Positions 26,200 through 35,429 of a stretch of 64,000 bases of DNA are shown piece after piece; positions within the stretch are counted from its first letter, which is position 1; every line of letters starts with the position of its first letter. The position numbers were made by a program, and so were the translations under genes. The stretch is from Flavobacterium johnsoniae (lineage in GTDB: Bacteria > Bacteroidota > Bacteroidia > Flavobacteriales > Flavobacteriaceae), in the NCBI RefSeq assembly GCF_030388325.1, contig NZ_CP103794.1:3534001-3598000 (forward strand), in the 5' to 3' direction. The notes beneath the pieces are model-generated. The model made no database searches. It was not told where the DNA came from and saw nothing but the letters and a program-made list of their open reading frames with translations.

Positions 26200-26616
26200 A
26201 TGAAGAAAACGACAGAAGAAGCCTTTAACGGCAAAAGCATACGGCCTACCACGATGCGCATTCTGATCTACGAGTATATGGAAACCCTCACGGCGGCATT
26301 ATCGCTTGCGGAGATCGAGAAGTATTTCCACAAGGCCGATAAGGTGACCATCTACAGGACGCTTCAGACATTTCTGGAAAAAGGGCTCGTGCATAAGATT
26401 ATGGACGACAGCCAGGCCAGGTACCGCTTATGCGCCGATTCATGCGAAGAGGAAGAGCATAATGACAGGCATCTCCATTTCTACTGCAGGAGGTGCGGGC
26501 AGACTACCTGCCGCGAAGAGATCATGCTTCCGGAAAGCCTCTCGGGCAGCCTTCAGATCGATGAGATCCAGATTCTGGCCAAAGGAATCTGCGAGAAATG
26601 CCTAACTGCGAAATAA
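26200..26616 (+). CDS. Fur-family metalloregulator
   Basis: 138 residues. The winged-helix domain reads RPTTMRILIYEYM, LSLAEIEKYFHKADKVTIYR and TLQTFLEKGLVHKI. The dimerisation part has EEEHNDRHLHFYC, then CRRCGQTTC and CEKC, two CxxC pairs that would hold the structural zinc. The regulatory metal is unknown; position inside the efflux cluster suggests zinc or a related ion (Zur-like). It probably controls the neighbouring efflux genes. The 283 bp upstream hold the inverted-repeat element. Confidence 0.88.
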   Translation: MKKTTEEAFNGKSIRPTTMRILIYEYMETLTAALSLAEIEKYFHKADKVTIYRTLQTFLEKGLVHKIMDDSQARYRLCADSCEEEEHNDRHLHFYCRRCGQTTCREEIMLPESLSGSLQIDEIQILAKGICEKCLTAK

Positions 26617-26669
26617 TTCAGATCATATAATGGGAATAAAGGATAAATGTAAAATCTTAATTTTAAAAT

Positions 26670-27551
26670 ATGCTTCTAAACCGTAAAATATCAGTGCTGT
26701 ACTTTGTCAGGGAAATCAGATCCCAGATCATTCTCATTGTCATTTTTGCCGCGGCTATCGGGATGCTGGATATGCTTCCGGTGTTCAGGAAAGTCTCGCT
26801 TCCCCTGAGCATCCCCGCACTGGTAGGAACCGCAGTTTCGCTGCTGCTGGCCTTCAGGACGGCGCAGTCCTATGAGAGATGGTGGGAAGCCAGAATGGTA
26901 TGGGGGGCGATCGTAAACGATTCGCGCACCCTTATCAGACAGGTCATGCAGTCCGCTTCGAAAGAAAACAGGCATTTTTCAGAGCAGTTTGCCGAAAGGC
27001 AGATCATCTGGGTATATGCCCTTGGGGAGGCGCTGCGCCGCCAGCCCTTCAGCCCAAAGGTGGAAGCCTACCTGAAATTCCATAACGTGGCGGGGGCAAA
27101 CATTCCCAACGCGCTGCTGGACAGGCACTCGCAGGATGTAGCCGAAATGGAGCATAAGGGCATTATAACGGATTTCAAGACCGTGCAGCTCAATGAGACC
27201 ATATCGCGCCTCTGCGACCACATGGGAAAATGCGAACGGATCAAAAATACTGTTTTTCCAAAGTCATACAGCCTGCTGGTGCACACGCTGATCTATGTCT
27301 TTGCCGCGATACTTCCCTTCGGTCTTGAGGACTCGCAGCTGGCTGTTGAACTGCTGCTGACCATTCTGATTCCGCTGCTGTTCATTGCAATTGAATCAAC
27401 TGCCATCATCATGCAGGATCCCTTTGAGAACACGCCGGTGGATACCCCTATGACCTCGCTTGCACTGACCATCGAGATCAACCTCCTTGAGATGACCGGT
27501 GCGAAGGATATTCCTGAGAAGCCTAAAAATAGGCTGTACTACGAGATGTAG
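26670..27551 (+). CDS. Bestrophin-like anion channel (UPF0187)
   Basis: 293 residues. The signature region is LAFRTAQSYERWWEARMVWG followed by IVNDSRTLIRQVM, the conserved core of bacterial bestrophins, with four hydrophobic segments and a cytosolic helical part. Bacterial members form pentameric ion channels. It follows the Fur-family gene by 53 bp in the same direction, so it is probably part of the metal-response operon. Confidence 0.9.
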   Translation: MLLNRKISVLYFVREIRSQIILIVIFAAAIGMLDMLPVFRKVSLPLSIPALVGTAVSLLLAFRTAQSYERWWEARMVWGAIVNDSRTLIRQVMQSASKENRHFSEQFAERQIIWVYALGEALRRQPFSPKVEAYLKFHNVAGANIPNALLDRHSQDVAEMEHKGIITDFKTVQLNETISRLCDHMGKCERIKNTVFPKSYSLLVHTLIYVFAAILPFGLEDSQLAVELLLTILIPLLFIAIESTAIIMQDPFENTPVDTPMTSLALTIEINLLEMTGAKDIPEKPKNRLYYEM

Positions 27552-27579
27552 GCCGCTCAGCCGCCAAAAATCTTATCTG

Positions 27580-28035
27580 ATGGATATCCAAGTTGAACTA
27601 TATATGTCTGCCAAACTGGTTCTGGCCGCTTTCCTGGGCGGGATTATCGGTCTGGAAAGGGAAAGGGAGCAGCAGAACACGGGACTGAGGACCTTTGCCT
27701 GCATCTGCGCGGCTTCCTGCCTGTTTGTTTCCATTGCGGGCCATCTTACGGAAGATGTCTCGGCTGTAGCCAGGATGCTTGCCGCCATTGCGACCGGGCT
27801 TGGATTCATAGGTGCGGGAATAATCTTCAGGGACCAGCGGAATCTTCCTAAAGGCATCACAACCGCCGCGGGCCTTTGGACCACATCGGCGGTGGGAATG
27901 GCCGTAGCACTGGATATGCTGGTAATAGCCGTTTCGGCAACATTCATCATACTGCTGATTTTCAGCATAAACCATTTTTCATGGTACAGAAGACTGGTCG
28001 ATAGATTAATTAAGAGTAAAAAAAGGACTAACTAA
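27580..28035 (+). CDS. MgtC/SapB-family membrane protein
   Basis: 151 residues from the ATG at 27580, 28 bp after the bestrophin stop. The family motifs LAAFLGGIIGLERERE, GLRTFACICAASCL, GLGFIGAGIIFR and KGITTAAGLWTTSAVGMA are all present over four to five helices. The short C-terminal tail means the cytosolic ACT-like domain of larger MgtC proteins is absent. MgtC proteins are linked to magnesium limitation and ATP-synthase modulation. Its place here fits general metal-stress adaptation. Confidence 0.93.
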   Translation: MDIQVELYMSAKLVLAAFLGGIIGLEREREQQNTGLRTFACICAASCLFVSIAGHLTEDVSAVARMLAAIATGLGFIGAGIIFRDQRNLPKGITTAAGLWTTSAVGMAVALDMLVIAVSATFIILLIFSINHFSWYRRLVDRLIKSKKRTN

Positions 28036-28116
28036 ACCAATGGACTGCCTTTTATCGGCACTTGGACGCTGACAGCAGAATGGTGCCGAATTTTTTAACC
28101 TTATAAATTATATATC

Positions 28117-30180
28117 ATGGAACACAAACATAAATACGATAAAGACGGTAAACAGATCTGCTGCACGCAGACCGAGAAGGTGTATGTGAACGCGGGCGCA
28201 AAGGAGCTCCTGAAGGGGCACGCTCCCGATGACGGCCACAATCATGCGCACAGCAGGGACGACGGGCACAGCCATACCCACAGCGATGATGACGGCCATG
28301 ACCACAGCACTGCGGAAGGCGGAGCATTCAAGATGTTCCTTCCCTCGATAATTTCCCTGGCGCTGCTGCTGCTTGCCATTTCTTTTGACAACTGGATCAA
28401 ACTGCCGTGGTTTACCGGCACCCTGCGCTTCGTGTGGTACCTGGTAGCCTATCTGATTGTCGGGTTTCCGGTTATCAGGGATGCCTTTAAAAGCATCACC
28501 AAAGGGGAGGTATTTTCCGAATTCCTTCTGATGAGCATAGCCACAGTCGGCGCCTTCATCATTAAGGAATATCCTGAGGGGGTTGCGGTAATGCTTTTTT
28601 ACGCCGTGGGGGAAGTTTTCCAGACCCTTGCAGTATCAAGGGCACAGCGCAACATCAAAAGCCTTCTGGACCAGAGGCCCGATGAAGTGACGATCATTTC
28701 AGACGGAAAGGCGAAAACCATCAAAGCCGAACAGGCCCAGATAGGGGATATCATCCAGCTGAAACCTGGGGAAAAGCTTGGCCTTGACGGCGAGCTTTTA
28801 ACCGACAGCGCTTCATTCAATACGGCGGCCCTTACAGGAGAAAGCAAGCCGGACACCAAATCCAAAGGCGAGGCGGTCCTGGCGGGAATGATCAATCTCA
28901 ACGTGGCGGCACAGGTGAAAGTCACCGCGGCCTTTACCGACAGCAAGCTCAGCAGAATACTGGAACTTGTACAGAATGCGACCTCGCAGAAGGCTCCGAC
29001 AGAACTGTTCATCCGCAGGTTTGCCAAGATCTATACGCCTATTGTGGTTTTTCTGGCTATCGGAATCTGCCTTCTGCCTTATTTCTTTGCGGACAATTAT
29101 GATTTCAGCAGCTGGCTTTACAGGGCTCTTGTCTTTCTGGTAATTTCCTGTCCGTGCGCGCTTGTCATTTCCATACCGCTGGGCTATTTCGGCGGAATCG
29201 GTGCGGCGAGCCGCAACGGGATACTGTTCAAAGGGAGCAATTTCCTTGACGTGATGGCCTCGATCCAGAACGTGGTGATGGACAAGACCGGAACGATGAC
29301 AGAAGGGGTATTCAAAGTGCAGGAGACTGTCTTCAAGCCTGAGTTTGACAAGGATGAGATCCTGAAAATGGTCAATGCGGTGGAGAGCCAGAGCTCGCAT
29401 CCTGTTGCTACGGCAATCCATGAATACGTGGGTGAGGTTGACAGCTCGATAAAACTGGAAAGCACCGAGGAAATTGCGGGCCACGGACTGAAGGCGGTGA
29501 TCGGCGGCAAGGAGCTGCTTGCGGGTAACTTCAAGCTGATGGACAAGTTCGGGATTTCCTATGATGTTGATCCGGCTTCGATAGTATACACGACAATCGC
29601 GGTAAGCTACGACAAAAAGTATGTCGGGTATATCACAATTGCGGACACCATCAAGGAAGACTCGCAGCTGACCATAGACCTGCTGCACAAGCTGAATATC
29701 AAAGCGACGATGCTCAGCGGGGACAAGGGAAGCGTTGTGAAATTTGTAGCCGACAAACTGGGCATCGATAATGCCTACGGCGACCTTCTGCCGGAAGACA
29801 AGGTTAACAAGGTGAAGGAGATCAAGGCGCAGTATGGAACGGTTGCCTTTGTCGGTGACGGGGTGAACGATGCGCCTGTGGTTGCGCTCAGCGATGCGGG
29901 CATCGCAATGGGCGGGCTGGGAAGCGATGCGACCATCGAAACGGCCGATGTCGTGATACAGGACGACAAGCCTTCAAAAATTCCCATGGCCATCAATATC
30001 GGCAGACAGACCAAGAAAATCGTATGGCAGAACATCACTCTGGCTTTCGTAGTGAAGGGCGTAGTGCTCGTTCTCGGAGCAGGCGGACTGGCCACGATGT
30101 GGGAAGCCGTATTTGCCGATGTGGGCGTATCGCTGATTGCGATTCTGAATGCCGTGCGCATCCAGAAAATGAAATTCTAA
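28117..30180 (+). CDS. zntA: Zn/Cd/Pb-type P1B-ATPase with His-rich N-terminus
   Basis: 687 residues. There is no HMA domain. Instead residues 35-65 carry three Asp/His units (DDGHNHAHS, DDGHSHTHS, DDDGHDHS; bases 28228-28308) that would bind metal. The ATPase core is complete: SCPCALVIS metal site in TM6, DKTGTMTEG phosphorylation loop, SHPVAT, and GDGVNDAPVVALSDAG. TM7 Lys (FVVKG) and TM8 Asp (DVGVSL) mark the Zn/Cd/Pb subgroup. It exports divalent cations from the cytosol to the periplasm, where the RND pump can take over. Confidence 0.95.
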   Translation: MEHKHKYDKDGKQICCTQTEKVYVNAGAKELLKGHAPDDGHNHAHSRDDGHSHTHSDDDGHDHSTAEGGAFKMFLPSIISLALLLLAISFDNWIKLPWFTGTLRFVWYLVAYLIVGFPVIRDAFKSITKGEVFSEFLLMSIATVGAFIIKEYPEGVAVMLFYAVGEVFQTLAVSRAQRNIKSLLDQRPDEVTIISDGKAKTIKAEQAQIGDIIQLKPGEKLGLDGELLTDSASFNTAALTGESKPDTKSKGEAVLAGMINLNVAAQVKVTAAFTDSKLSRILELVQNATSQKAPTELFIRRFAKIYTPIVVFLAIGICLLPYFFADNYDFSSWLYRALVFLVISCPCALVISIPLGYFGGIGAASRNGILFKGSNFLDVMASIQNVVMDKTGTMTEGVFKVQETVFKPEFDKDEILKMVNAVESQSSHPVATAIHEYVGEVDSSIKLESTEEIAGHGLKAVIGGKELLAGNFKLMDKFGISYDVDPASIVYTTIAVSYDKKYVGYITIADTIKEDSQLTIDLLHKLNIKATMLSGDKGSVVKFVADKLGIDNAYGDLLPEDKVNKVKEIKAQYGTVAFVGDGVNDAPVVALSDAGIAMGGLGSDATIETADVVIQDDKPSKIPMAINIGRQTKKIVWQNITLAFVVKGVVLVLGAGGLATMWEAVFADVGVSLIAILNAVRIQKMKF

Positions 30181-30239
30181 ATTGGATAATGCAGAAATCC
30201 TAAAGACTTAAATCCAAAAGATTTAATGCCATCATTCAG

Positions 30240-30291
30240 CTGCCGGCCAAATGATATCCGCTTACGGATAATCATCTGGCTCTGACGGCAG
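30240..30291 (+). promoter_or_regulatory. Long nested hairpin after the P1B-ATPase gene
   Basis: CTGCCG (30240-30245) pairs with CGGCAG (30286-30291). Inside, CCAAATGATATCCG pairs imperfectly with CGGATAATCATCTGG around loop CTTA. There is no clear T-run, so it is an mRNA-stabilising or REP-like structure, or a terminator with a weak tail. Confidence 0.45.
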
Positions 30292-30446
30292 GGATTCTTT
30301 GTGCCCTTATCCAATCGTAATATCCATCAGAAATGCCTGCCGCAAACGCACAGGCAGAAATATCAAACGTGCAGTTTTACCGGCAGTTCATGGTAATGCA
30401 ATGCCGTATCTGCAGGTATAGCGCATTGAATCGAATTTTATGCGAA

Positions 30447-30716
30447 ATGAAAAAACGAAAGAAGAAATACTATCCAAATATACAGAAGACATCGAGGGGA
30501 CAGAAGGGCAGGCCGGTTAGAAAGAAGAACAGGTATTCTGCTGTCAATATCGGAAAAACGATCATACTGGCAATTCTGGGAATTGTGATTGTTCTTGGAA
30601 TTTTTGCCAGGGCAAGACATTTTATCCTGTACCATGTGCAGGACAGGCCGCATGAGCAGGCCAACGGGAAATTGACCAATGAAGGCGCCGGACGCCTGCC
30701 CGCGTCCCCGAAATAA
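30447..30716 (+). CDS. Small basic single-pass membrane protein
   Basis: 89 residues from ATG 30447 (MKKRKKKYYPN). The frame is open upstream, but that part overlaps apparent non-coding sequence. A strongly basic N-terminus (about 25 residues) precedes one hydrophobic segment, TIILAILGIVIVLGIFA, and a polar C-terminus, so it probably sits with the basic end in the cytosol. No known family. A terminator follows. Confidence 0.45.
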   Translation: MKKRKKKYYPNIQKTSRGQKGRPVRKKNRYSAVNIGKTIILAILGIVIVLGIFARARHFILYHVQDRPHEQANGKLTNEGAGRLPASPK

Positions 30717-30758
30717 AAAATCTGAAAAAAACTTTATAGAAGGTGAATTGTTAATTCA

Positions 30759-30791
30759 AAACCGCAGGCTTTTTCGAAGGTTCTGCGGTTT
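30759..30791 (+). terminator. Rho-independent terminator
   Basis: AAACCGCAG (30759-30767) and CTGCGGTTT (30783-30791) form a 9-bp stem with a 15-nt loop, followed by T-rich sequence. Confidence 0.65.
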
Positions 30792-30842
30792 ATTCTATAA
30801 AAAAAAATAAACCGGGCATTAAAACCAAATGATTTGCAGAAT

Positions 30843-31067
30843 ATGAAAAAGTATGCCAATATTTCCAATGTAATCCTTACCATTCTAAGGGACAATCCTG
30901 ATCGTGATTTTGCTCTGGAGGAGCTTTCGGGCTTAATTTTTCCGACAGATCCGATACAAGAGGAGAAGCATAACCAGGCAGCCGTTCTGGATGTGCTGAT
31001 TTTTCTGGACGACCAGAAAATGATTTTTCTGGATTTTGAGACGGATCGCTCTAGGCTTGCCAAATAA
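30843..31067 (+). CDS. Small helical protein, winged-helix-like, unknown
   Basis: 74 residues from the Met in MKKYANIS; an ATG three codons earlier is possible. The pattern NVILTILRDNPDRDFALEEL, then a linker and HNQAAVLDVLIFLDDQKMI resembles a small winged-helix or dimerisation fold. No family recognised. Cytosolic. It is closed by the hairpin at 31098-31138. Confidence 0.5.
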   Translation: MKKYANISNVILTILRDNPDRDFALEELSGLIFPTDPIQEEKHNQAAVLDVLIFLDDQKMIFLDFETDRSRLAK

Positions 31068-31097
31068 AACTGATAAGATCAAGGGCGGCAGCCCGTA

Positions 31098-31138
31098 TTT
31101 CCGGAGAGCCTTCCCCGAAGGGAAGGCAGTTCCGGAAA
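31098..31138. terminator. Strong hairpin between convergent genes
   Basis: TTTCCGGA (31098-31105) pairs with TCCGGAAA (31131-31138), and inside GCCTTCC (31108-31114) pairs with GGAAGGC (31121-31127). It is a stable two-part stem between a plus-strand gene and the minus-strand lipid kinase. Confidence 0.65.
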
Positions 31139-31153
31139 AGCCTAATTAAGCTT

Positions 31154-32032
31154 TCAGACCAGCACGCTGAGTACGGCAGGCTCTGCCGAAATTCTGCAGG
31201 TGTTGGTCCTTAATTTATAATGCTCCCCGTCGATCTGCGCGTCGGTGAAGATCTTCATGGGCATTTCGATCTGCAGGCTCTTCACCAGATGGTGCTGTGC
31301 CTTTTTGAATCTGCTGACCGATCGGGTCAGTATGCGGTATCCAAGGGCTATTTTTTCGAAAAAGGAAAGCTCCGGAATGAGGACCAGGTCAAGCTTTCCG
31401 TCGGTCAGCATCGCATCGGGGGTAAGGGTCATATTATATCCCATTTCATTGGAATTGGAAACAAAGACCATAAAGGGCTTTATTGGTATGACCCTGTCAT
31501 CAAAGGATACGATGGCCGGCTGCGCGCTGTACTCGAAAGTTGAGGCAACCGCGGCCCTGACATAGGAAAAAAGCATCCTTTTTCCCGAATGCTCATACTT
31601 TCTGATGATCATTGCGTCGATGCCGATGCCGGTGTTGCTGAAAAAATAATGCTGGTTGATTCTTCCCGCATCGATTCTTATCTTTCTTCCTTCCCTGATC
31701 ACTTCAAGCGATTTTCCGATATCATGAGGTATGTTGAGATGCGACGCAAGGCCGTTTCCAGACCCCAGCGGGATGATTCCCAGCTTCACATCGGTGCCGA
31801 TCAGGCAGGAAGCCACCTCATTTATGGTTCCGTCGCCTCCGCAGGCCACGATGATGTCGGGATTCTGCTGCAGCGCCTTCTGGGTGAGGACAAGCGCGTG
31901 CTTTCTGCTCATGGTGTAATCAGTGCTGATCTTATACCGGTCAGAGGGAAAAAACTGCCTGATGTAAAAATCGGGCAGGCTGTGGCGTCCTCCGCCGGAG
32001 ACGGGGTTTATGATGAAATGTATATAGATCAT
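31154..32032 (-). CDS. Diacylglycerol/lipid kinase family protein (YegS/DgkB type)
   Basis: 292 residues covering the DAGK catalytic domain. Residues 1-20 contain INPVSGGGR, followed by ACGGDGTINEVAS (nucleotide site), LGIIPLGSGNGLASHL and the C-terminal beta-sandwich with the LTPDAMLTDGKLDLVLI segment. It phosphorylates a lipid such as diacylglycerol with ATP on the inner face of the membrane. It starts 3 bp after the LtaS-like transferase gene, so the two are cotranscribed. This makes sense if the transferase releases diacylglycerol from phospholipid head groups. Confidence 0.93.
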   Translation of the reverse strand: MIYIHFIINPVSGGGRHSLPDFYIRQFFPSDRYKISTDYTMSRKHALVLTQKALQQNPDIIVACGGDGTINEVASCLIGTDVKLGIIPLGSGNGLASHLNIPHDIGKSLEVIREGRKIRIDAGRINQHYFFSNTGIGIDAMIIRKYEHSGKRMLFSYVRAAVASTFEYSAQPAIVSFDDRVIPIKPFMVFVSNSNEMGYNMTLTPDAMLTDGKLDLVLIPELSFFEKIALGYRILTRSVSRFKKAQHHLVKSLQIEMPMKIFTDAQIDGEHYKLRTNTCRISAEPAVLSVLV

Positions 32033-32035
32033 TGC

Positions 32036-33994
32036 TTATTTTAAAAGTTTGTTTGTAAAAAGGTAATCAGCGGTCTGGTACCAGGCGATGGTCTCTTCAA
32101 GAAAGGGCCTGTCCATCGGAAGGGGGCTCAGGCTGTTGTCCGATTTTTTCCAGCTGTAGAAGGCCTGCCTCTTCTGGTCGGAGAGTATCATCACCCGGCT
32201 GCCCTTCATGAGCGCGAGCTTGCGGTATGTTCCCAGGAATGCGCGCTGCTCGAAATCGGGGTCAAGGATGTCCCTGCCGAAGAAATCGGATTCGTAGTGC
32301 CATTTGAACATCGAAAATACGGTAGGCCAGAGATCGATCTGCGAGCACTGCTTATCCACCTTGCGGCTTGCCGTTTCGGGCATATTCACAATAAAGGCGG
32401 GGATATGGTAGTTGGCAATGTCTATCTCATCCTTTCCTGCGCTGCTGGCGCAGTGGTCGGCAACGACAATGAAGACGGTATTCCTGTACCAGGGCTTTTT
32501 GGACGCCTGGGCAAAGAGCCTTTTCAGGGCATAGTCGGCATACTTGACAGCCCCCTCGCGTCCCGTTCCGGACGGGATGTCAATGCGGCCCGAAGGATAG
32601 GTGTAGGGCCTGTGGTTGGAGGTGGTCATCACGAAATTCAGGAACGGTTTTCCCTGCTTATGCTTCTGGTCGGCAGTGCTGATCATTTTATTGAAAATAT
32701 CTTCATCGCAGATTCCCCATGCATTTTCAAAGGTGACCTCGCTGTCTGCGATATTATGCCTCACTGTGCTGATGCGGTCGCTGAGCACGCTTCCGCGCCC
32801 GCGGTCATAAATGCTGAAGCCGTTGCCTCCGAAATAGGAGTTCATGTTGTCGAAATAGCCGTCGCCGCCGTAAAAAAAGCTGCAGTCATAGTTCTTGGAC
32901 CTGAAGACATTGCTGATGGTGTACAGGTCTTGGTTTTCCGGCCTTTTGACGATCGACTGGCCCGGAGTGGGAGGAATGCAGAGCGTCAATGCTTCCATGC
33001 CCCTTACCGTTCTGGTGCCCGTGGCATACATGCCGGTGAAGAAAACGCTCTTCTGGGCAAGGCTGTCCAGGAAAGGGGTCAGGTTCTGCCTGTTTCCGAA
33101 TTCGGCCATAAAATCCGCACTGAAGCTTTCCATGAGGATAAAGACCACGTTGCTGCGCTGCAGCGGAGACTGGGCGTCCTTTATGCTGCGGTGGATCGAA
33201 TACCCTGTGGAGGCAAAGGATACCGTGCTGTCTGCCAGTTTTGATTTGACTATGCTGAACGCGCGGTCATTGCCGATGGAGGTGTAAAACTGCTCATACT
33301 TCATCTGGTTATTGCGGAAAGCGGCAAAAAAGGAATAGATCCCCGATTTGGAAATTTCGGAATTGTAGCGGTTTGGCGACCATTCGGCCTGGCTGCTGGA
33401 GATAAAAGTGATATAAAATGATGCCGCCGCCGTGAAGAGCAGCAATATGGAAACCCTCTTCACTATGTCCGTGTTGCGGGCGAATGCGGCGGCAAAGGCC
33501 TTTGATCTGTGGAAAAACAAAAGCACCATAGCCGTTACTGCCGCCACTGATACAATCAGAAGGGGAAGCGGATAGGACTCCTGTATATTGGCAATGACCT
33601 CGTAGGTGTAGATCAGATAGTCCACCGCAATGAAATTGAAGCGGGTCCTGAATTCCTCCCAGAAGGTGATTTCGGCCAGAAAGGTGAAAACCAGTATGAA
33701 GACATTCAGCGCCGTAAAGAACCAGATTATAATCCTGTCGGCCAGCGAGCCGGTCCATCTGCCCGCAAAAACGGTATAGTACAGAACGGCAGGGTAAGAA
33801 ATCAGCGCAATGGTTCCGATATCAAAAAAAAGCCCTGTCAGCAGCGTGCGGATGACATCAAAAATGCTTAGCGAAACCTGGCCATGCTGCCAGATGAAAA
33901 GGATGATGCGCAGCAGCTGCGAAAACAGCAGAAACCATAAAATAAAATGAACCAGCAGCGCGTATCTGCCGGTTCTCAAAGACAATTTACCCAT
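32036..33994 (-). CDS. LtaS-like sulfatase-fold phosphoglycerol/phosphoethanolamine transferase
   Basis: 652 residues. Five N-terminal membrane helices precede a periplasmic alkaline-phosphatase-fold domain. The metal-binding and catalytic motifs are NVVFILMESFSAD, FFTGMYATGTRTVRGMEAL (nucleophile Thr in GTRT), then NHRPYTYPSG and VVADHCASSAGKDE. Such enzymes transfer phospholipid head groups to envelope polymers or lipids. In this phylum the acceptor is not lipoteichoic acid and is unknown. It is first in a two-gene unit with the lipid kinase and carries the conserved element at 34012-34050 just upstream. Confidence 0.92.
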   Translation of the reverse strand: MGKLSLRTGRYALLVHFILWFLLFSQLLRIILFIWQHGQVSLSIFDVIRTLLTGLFFDIGTIALISYPAVLYYTVFAGRWTGSLADRIIIWFFTALNVFILVFTFLAEITFWEEFRTRFNFIAVDYLIYTYEVIANIQESYPLPLLIVSVAAVTAMVLLFFHRSKAFAAAFARNTDIVKRVSILLLFTAAASFYITFISSSQAEWSPNRYNSEISKSGIYSFFAAFRNNQMKYEQFYTSIGNDRAFSIVKSKLADSTVSFASTGYSIHRSIKDAQSPLQRSNVVFILMESFSADFMAEFGNRQNLTPFLDSLAQKSVFFTGMYATGTRTVRGMEALTLCIPPTPGQSIVKRPENQDLYTISNVFRSKNYDCSFFYGGDGYFDNMNSYFGGNGFSIYDRGRGSVLSDRISTVRHNIADSEVTFENAWGICDEDIFNKMISTADQKHKQGKPFLNFVMTTSNHRPYTYPSGRIDIPSGTGREGAVKYADYALKRLFAQASKKPWYRNTVFIVVADHCASSAGKDEIDIANYHIPAFIVNMPETASRKVDKQCSQIDLWPTVFSMFKWHYESDFFGRDILDPDFEQRAFLGTYRKLALMKGSRVMILSDQKRQAFYSWKKSDNSLSPLPMDRPFLEETIAWYQTADYLFTNKLLK

Positions 33995-34011
33995 AACTCA
34001 ATAATAACTCA

Positions 34012-34050
34012 GCAAAGTTTACATTGCAATGTTGTAGTCATTCTGAATTT
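34012..34050 (-). promoter_or_regulatory. Conserved element upstream of the LtaS-like gene (copy 1)
   Basis: On the minus strand it begins AAATTCAGAATGACTACAAC and ends TGTAAACTTTGC, with the palindrome ACATTGCAATGT inside. The same block recurs at 39584-39621 and, partly, at 36224-36261. It lies 18-56 bp before the start codon, where a response regulator could bind. Confidence 0.6.
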
Positions 34051-34163
34051 TTGGTTTTTATTAAGAAATATTAACCCTGTTTATGAAAAAAAGCGCATTG
34101 CAGCCTGCAGCGCCGACCTGTTAAGACCCCAGCGGAAACGGCCTGCACAAGCAGATGCAGACT

Positions 34164-35429
34164 CTAGAACTTGACGCTGAAGCAGTGGAAATCGTTGTAA
34201 TAGGAGTAGGAGATCTTCCATCCGCTTATCTCGGTTATCTTCCTGATGATGGCCAGACCCAGCCCGCTGCCGTTTGCCGAGGCGCCGCCGCTGAAAAAAC
34301 GTCCGAAGAGCTTCTCAATGGGAAGCGGTTCGGCTTTTCCGGTGTTGAGGACCATCAGCTCGCGGTCCAGAGTCCTGATTATGATATTTCCCTCGGTGCG
34401 GTTATGGCGGATGGCATTAAGCACCAAATTGTTGATCAGGATTTCGGCAAGGACCGGGTTTGCTTCTATTTCGAGCCTCTGGGACAGCTGCACATTGACG
34501 GCGACCCATTTCTGGCCGGCCTGCTCCGTAAAGAAGTCCAGATGCTTTTCTATATGCTCATTGACGGAAAGGCTGGTTTTTTCCAAATAGATCTCATGCT
34601 CTATTTTGGAGAGCAGCAGCAGATTTTTATTGAGCCTGTTGAGCTTTGCCACATCCCTGCTCAATGCTCCCAGCACGCGTGTCTGGTCCCTGTCGAGCCG
34701 CATCTGGAAAAGGGTGTCGATCTTGTTCTGGAACAGCGCCAGGGGAGTCTGCAGCTCATGGGCGGCATTTTCGACAAACTCCCGCTGGCTTTTGTAGATG
34801 GCCGTATTTTTTTCGATCAGCGCCTCAAGGCTTCTGTTCAGGCGTTCAAATTCGTCGATGTCAGTCTCCAGGAAATGAGGGGGCTTGTTCTTGTCGATCT
34901 CAAATTCATGGATCTGGTCCAGGGTGTCATAGAAGGGCTTCCACCGCTTGGAGGCCGTCTTTTTGGAGAGCCATACAATGCCGAGGAAAAGCACCAGAAG
35001 GATAAAGGTGAACATGCCTGCGATGGTGAAAACCATCCTTTCCATTTCCAGAAGGTGGATCTTTTCGGTATACGTGTATTTTTTGCCGGCAATTTCCACA
35101 GGGGCGTATATGATTCGGAACGGCTCTTTCTCTTCTGCCGTCGAGTCTTCGATCATGGTGCCCACAATGGAATCTCTGGTGACTCCCATATCGGGCATAA
35201 TGGTGAAATGCAGGTTGTACCTGTTCCAGGTTTTGATGTCTTCGGGAGTGAAGTTGCGGCTTGACTGGTTAATGAATGCGTTTTTATGCTGCACGAGAAC
35301 CTCCTCGGTTTCGTAGATGAAAAGCCACTGGCTGACATAGTAGAAGATTGGAGCGCAGATTATCAGAATGACGGCGGCAAGCACGAGAAAATCCCTCGTG
35401 GTTTTGCCCAGAAGTTTTTTACGGTTCAT
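34164..35429 (-). CDS. Sensor histidine kinase
   Basis: 421 residues from the Met at 35429 (MNRKKLLGKTT), whose ATG overlaps the regulator stop as ATGA. Two membrane helices flank a periplasmic sensor of about 100 residues. A linker and then the dimerisation helix with AHELQTPLALFQN (phosphorylated His) follow, and the HATPase part has NLVLNAIRHN and GSGLGLAIIRKI. The D-x-G box near TGKAEPLPIEKLFGRFF is partly degenerate. It is the partner of the response regulator at 35426-36100; the signal is unknown but the surrounding genes point to the envelope. Confidence 0.95.
   Translation of the reverse strand: MNRKKLLGKTTRDFLVLAAVILIICAPIFYYVSQWLFIYETEEVLVQHKNAFINQSSRNFTPEDIKTWNRYNLHFTIMPDMGVTRDSIVGTMIEDSTAEEKEPFRIIYAPVEIAGKKYTYTEKIHLLEMERMVFTIAGMFTFILLVLFLGIVWLSKKTASKRWKPFYDTLDQIHEFEIDKNKPPHFLETDIDEFERLNRSLEALIEKNTAIYKSQREFVENAAHELQTPLALFQNKIDTLFQMRLDRDQTRVLGALSRDVAKLNRLNKNLLLLSKIEHEIYLEKTSLSVNEHIEKHLDFFTEQAGQKWVAVNVQLSQRLEIEANPVLAEILINNLVLNAIRHNRTEGNIIIRTLDRELMVLNTGKAEPLPIEKLFGRFFSGGASANGSGLGLAIIRKITEISGWKISYSYYNDFHCFSVKF

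Noticed and set aside
33309..35264. Long open frames antisense to the LtaS-like and histidine kinase genes (over 300 codons)
   Set aside because: They are by-products of GC-rich third positions in the real genes; their products lack protein character and the sense genes have clear family motifs.
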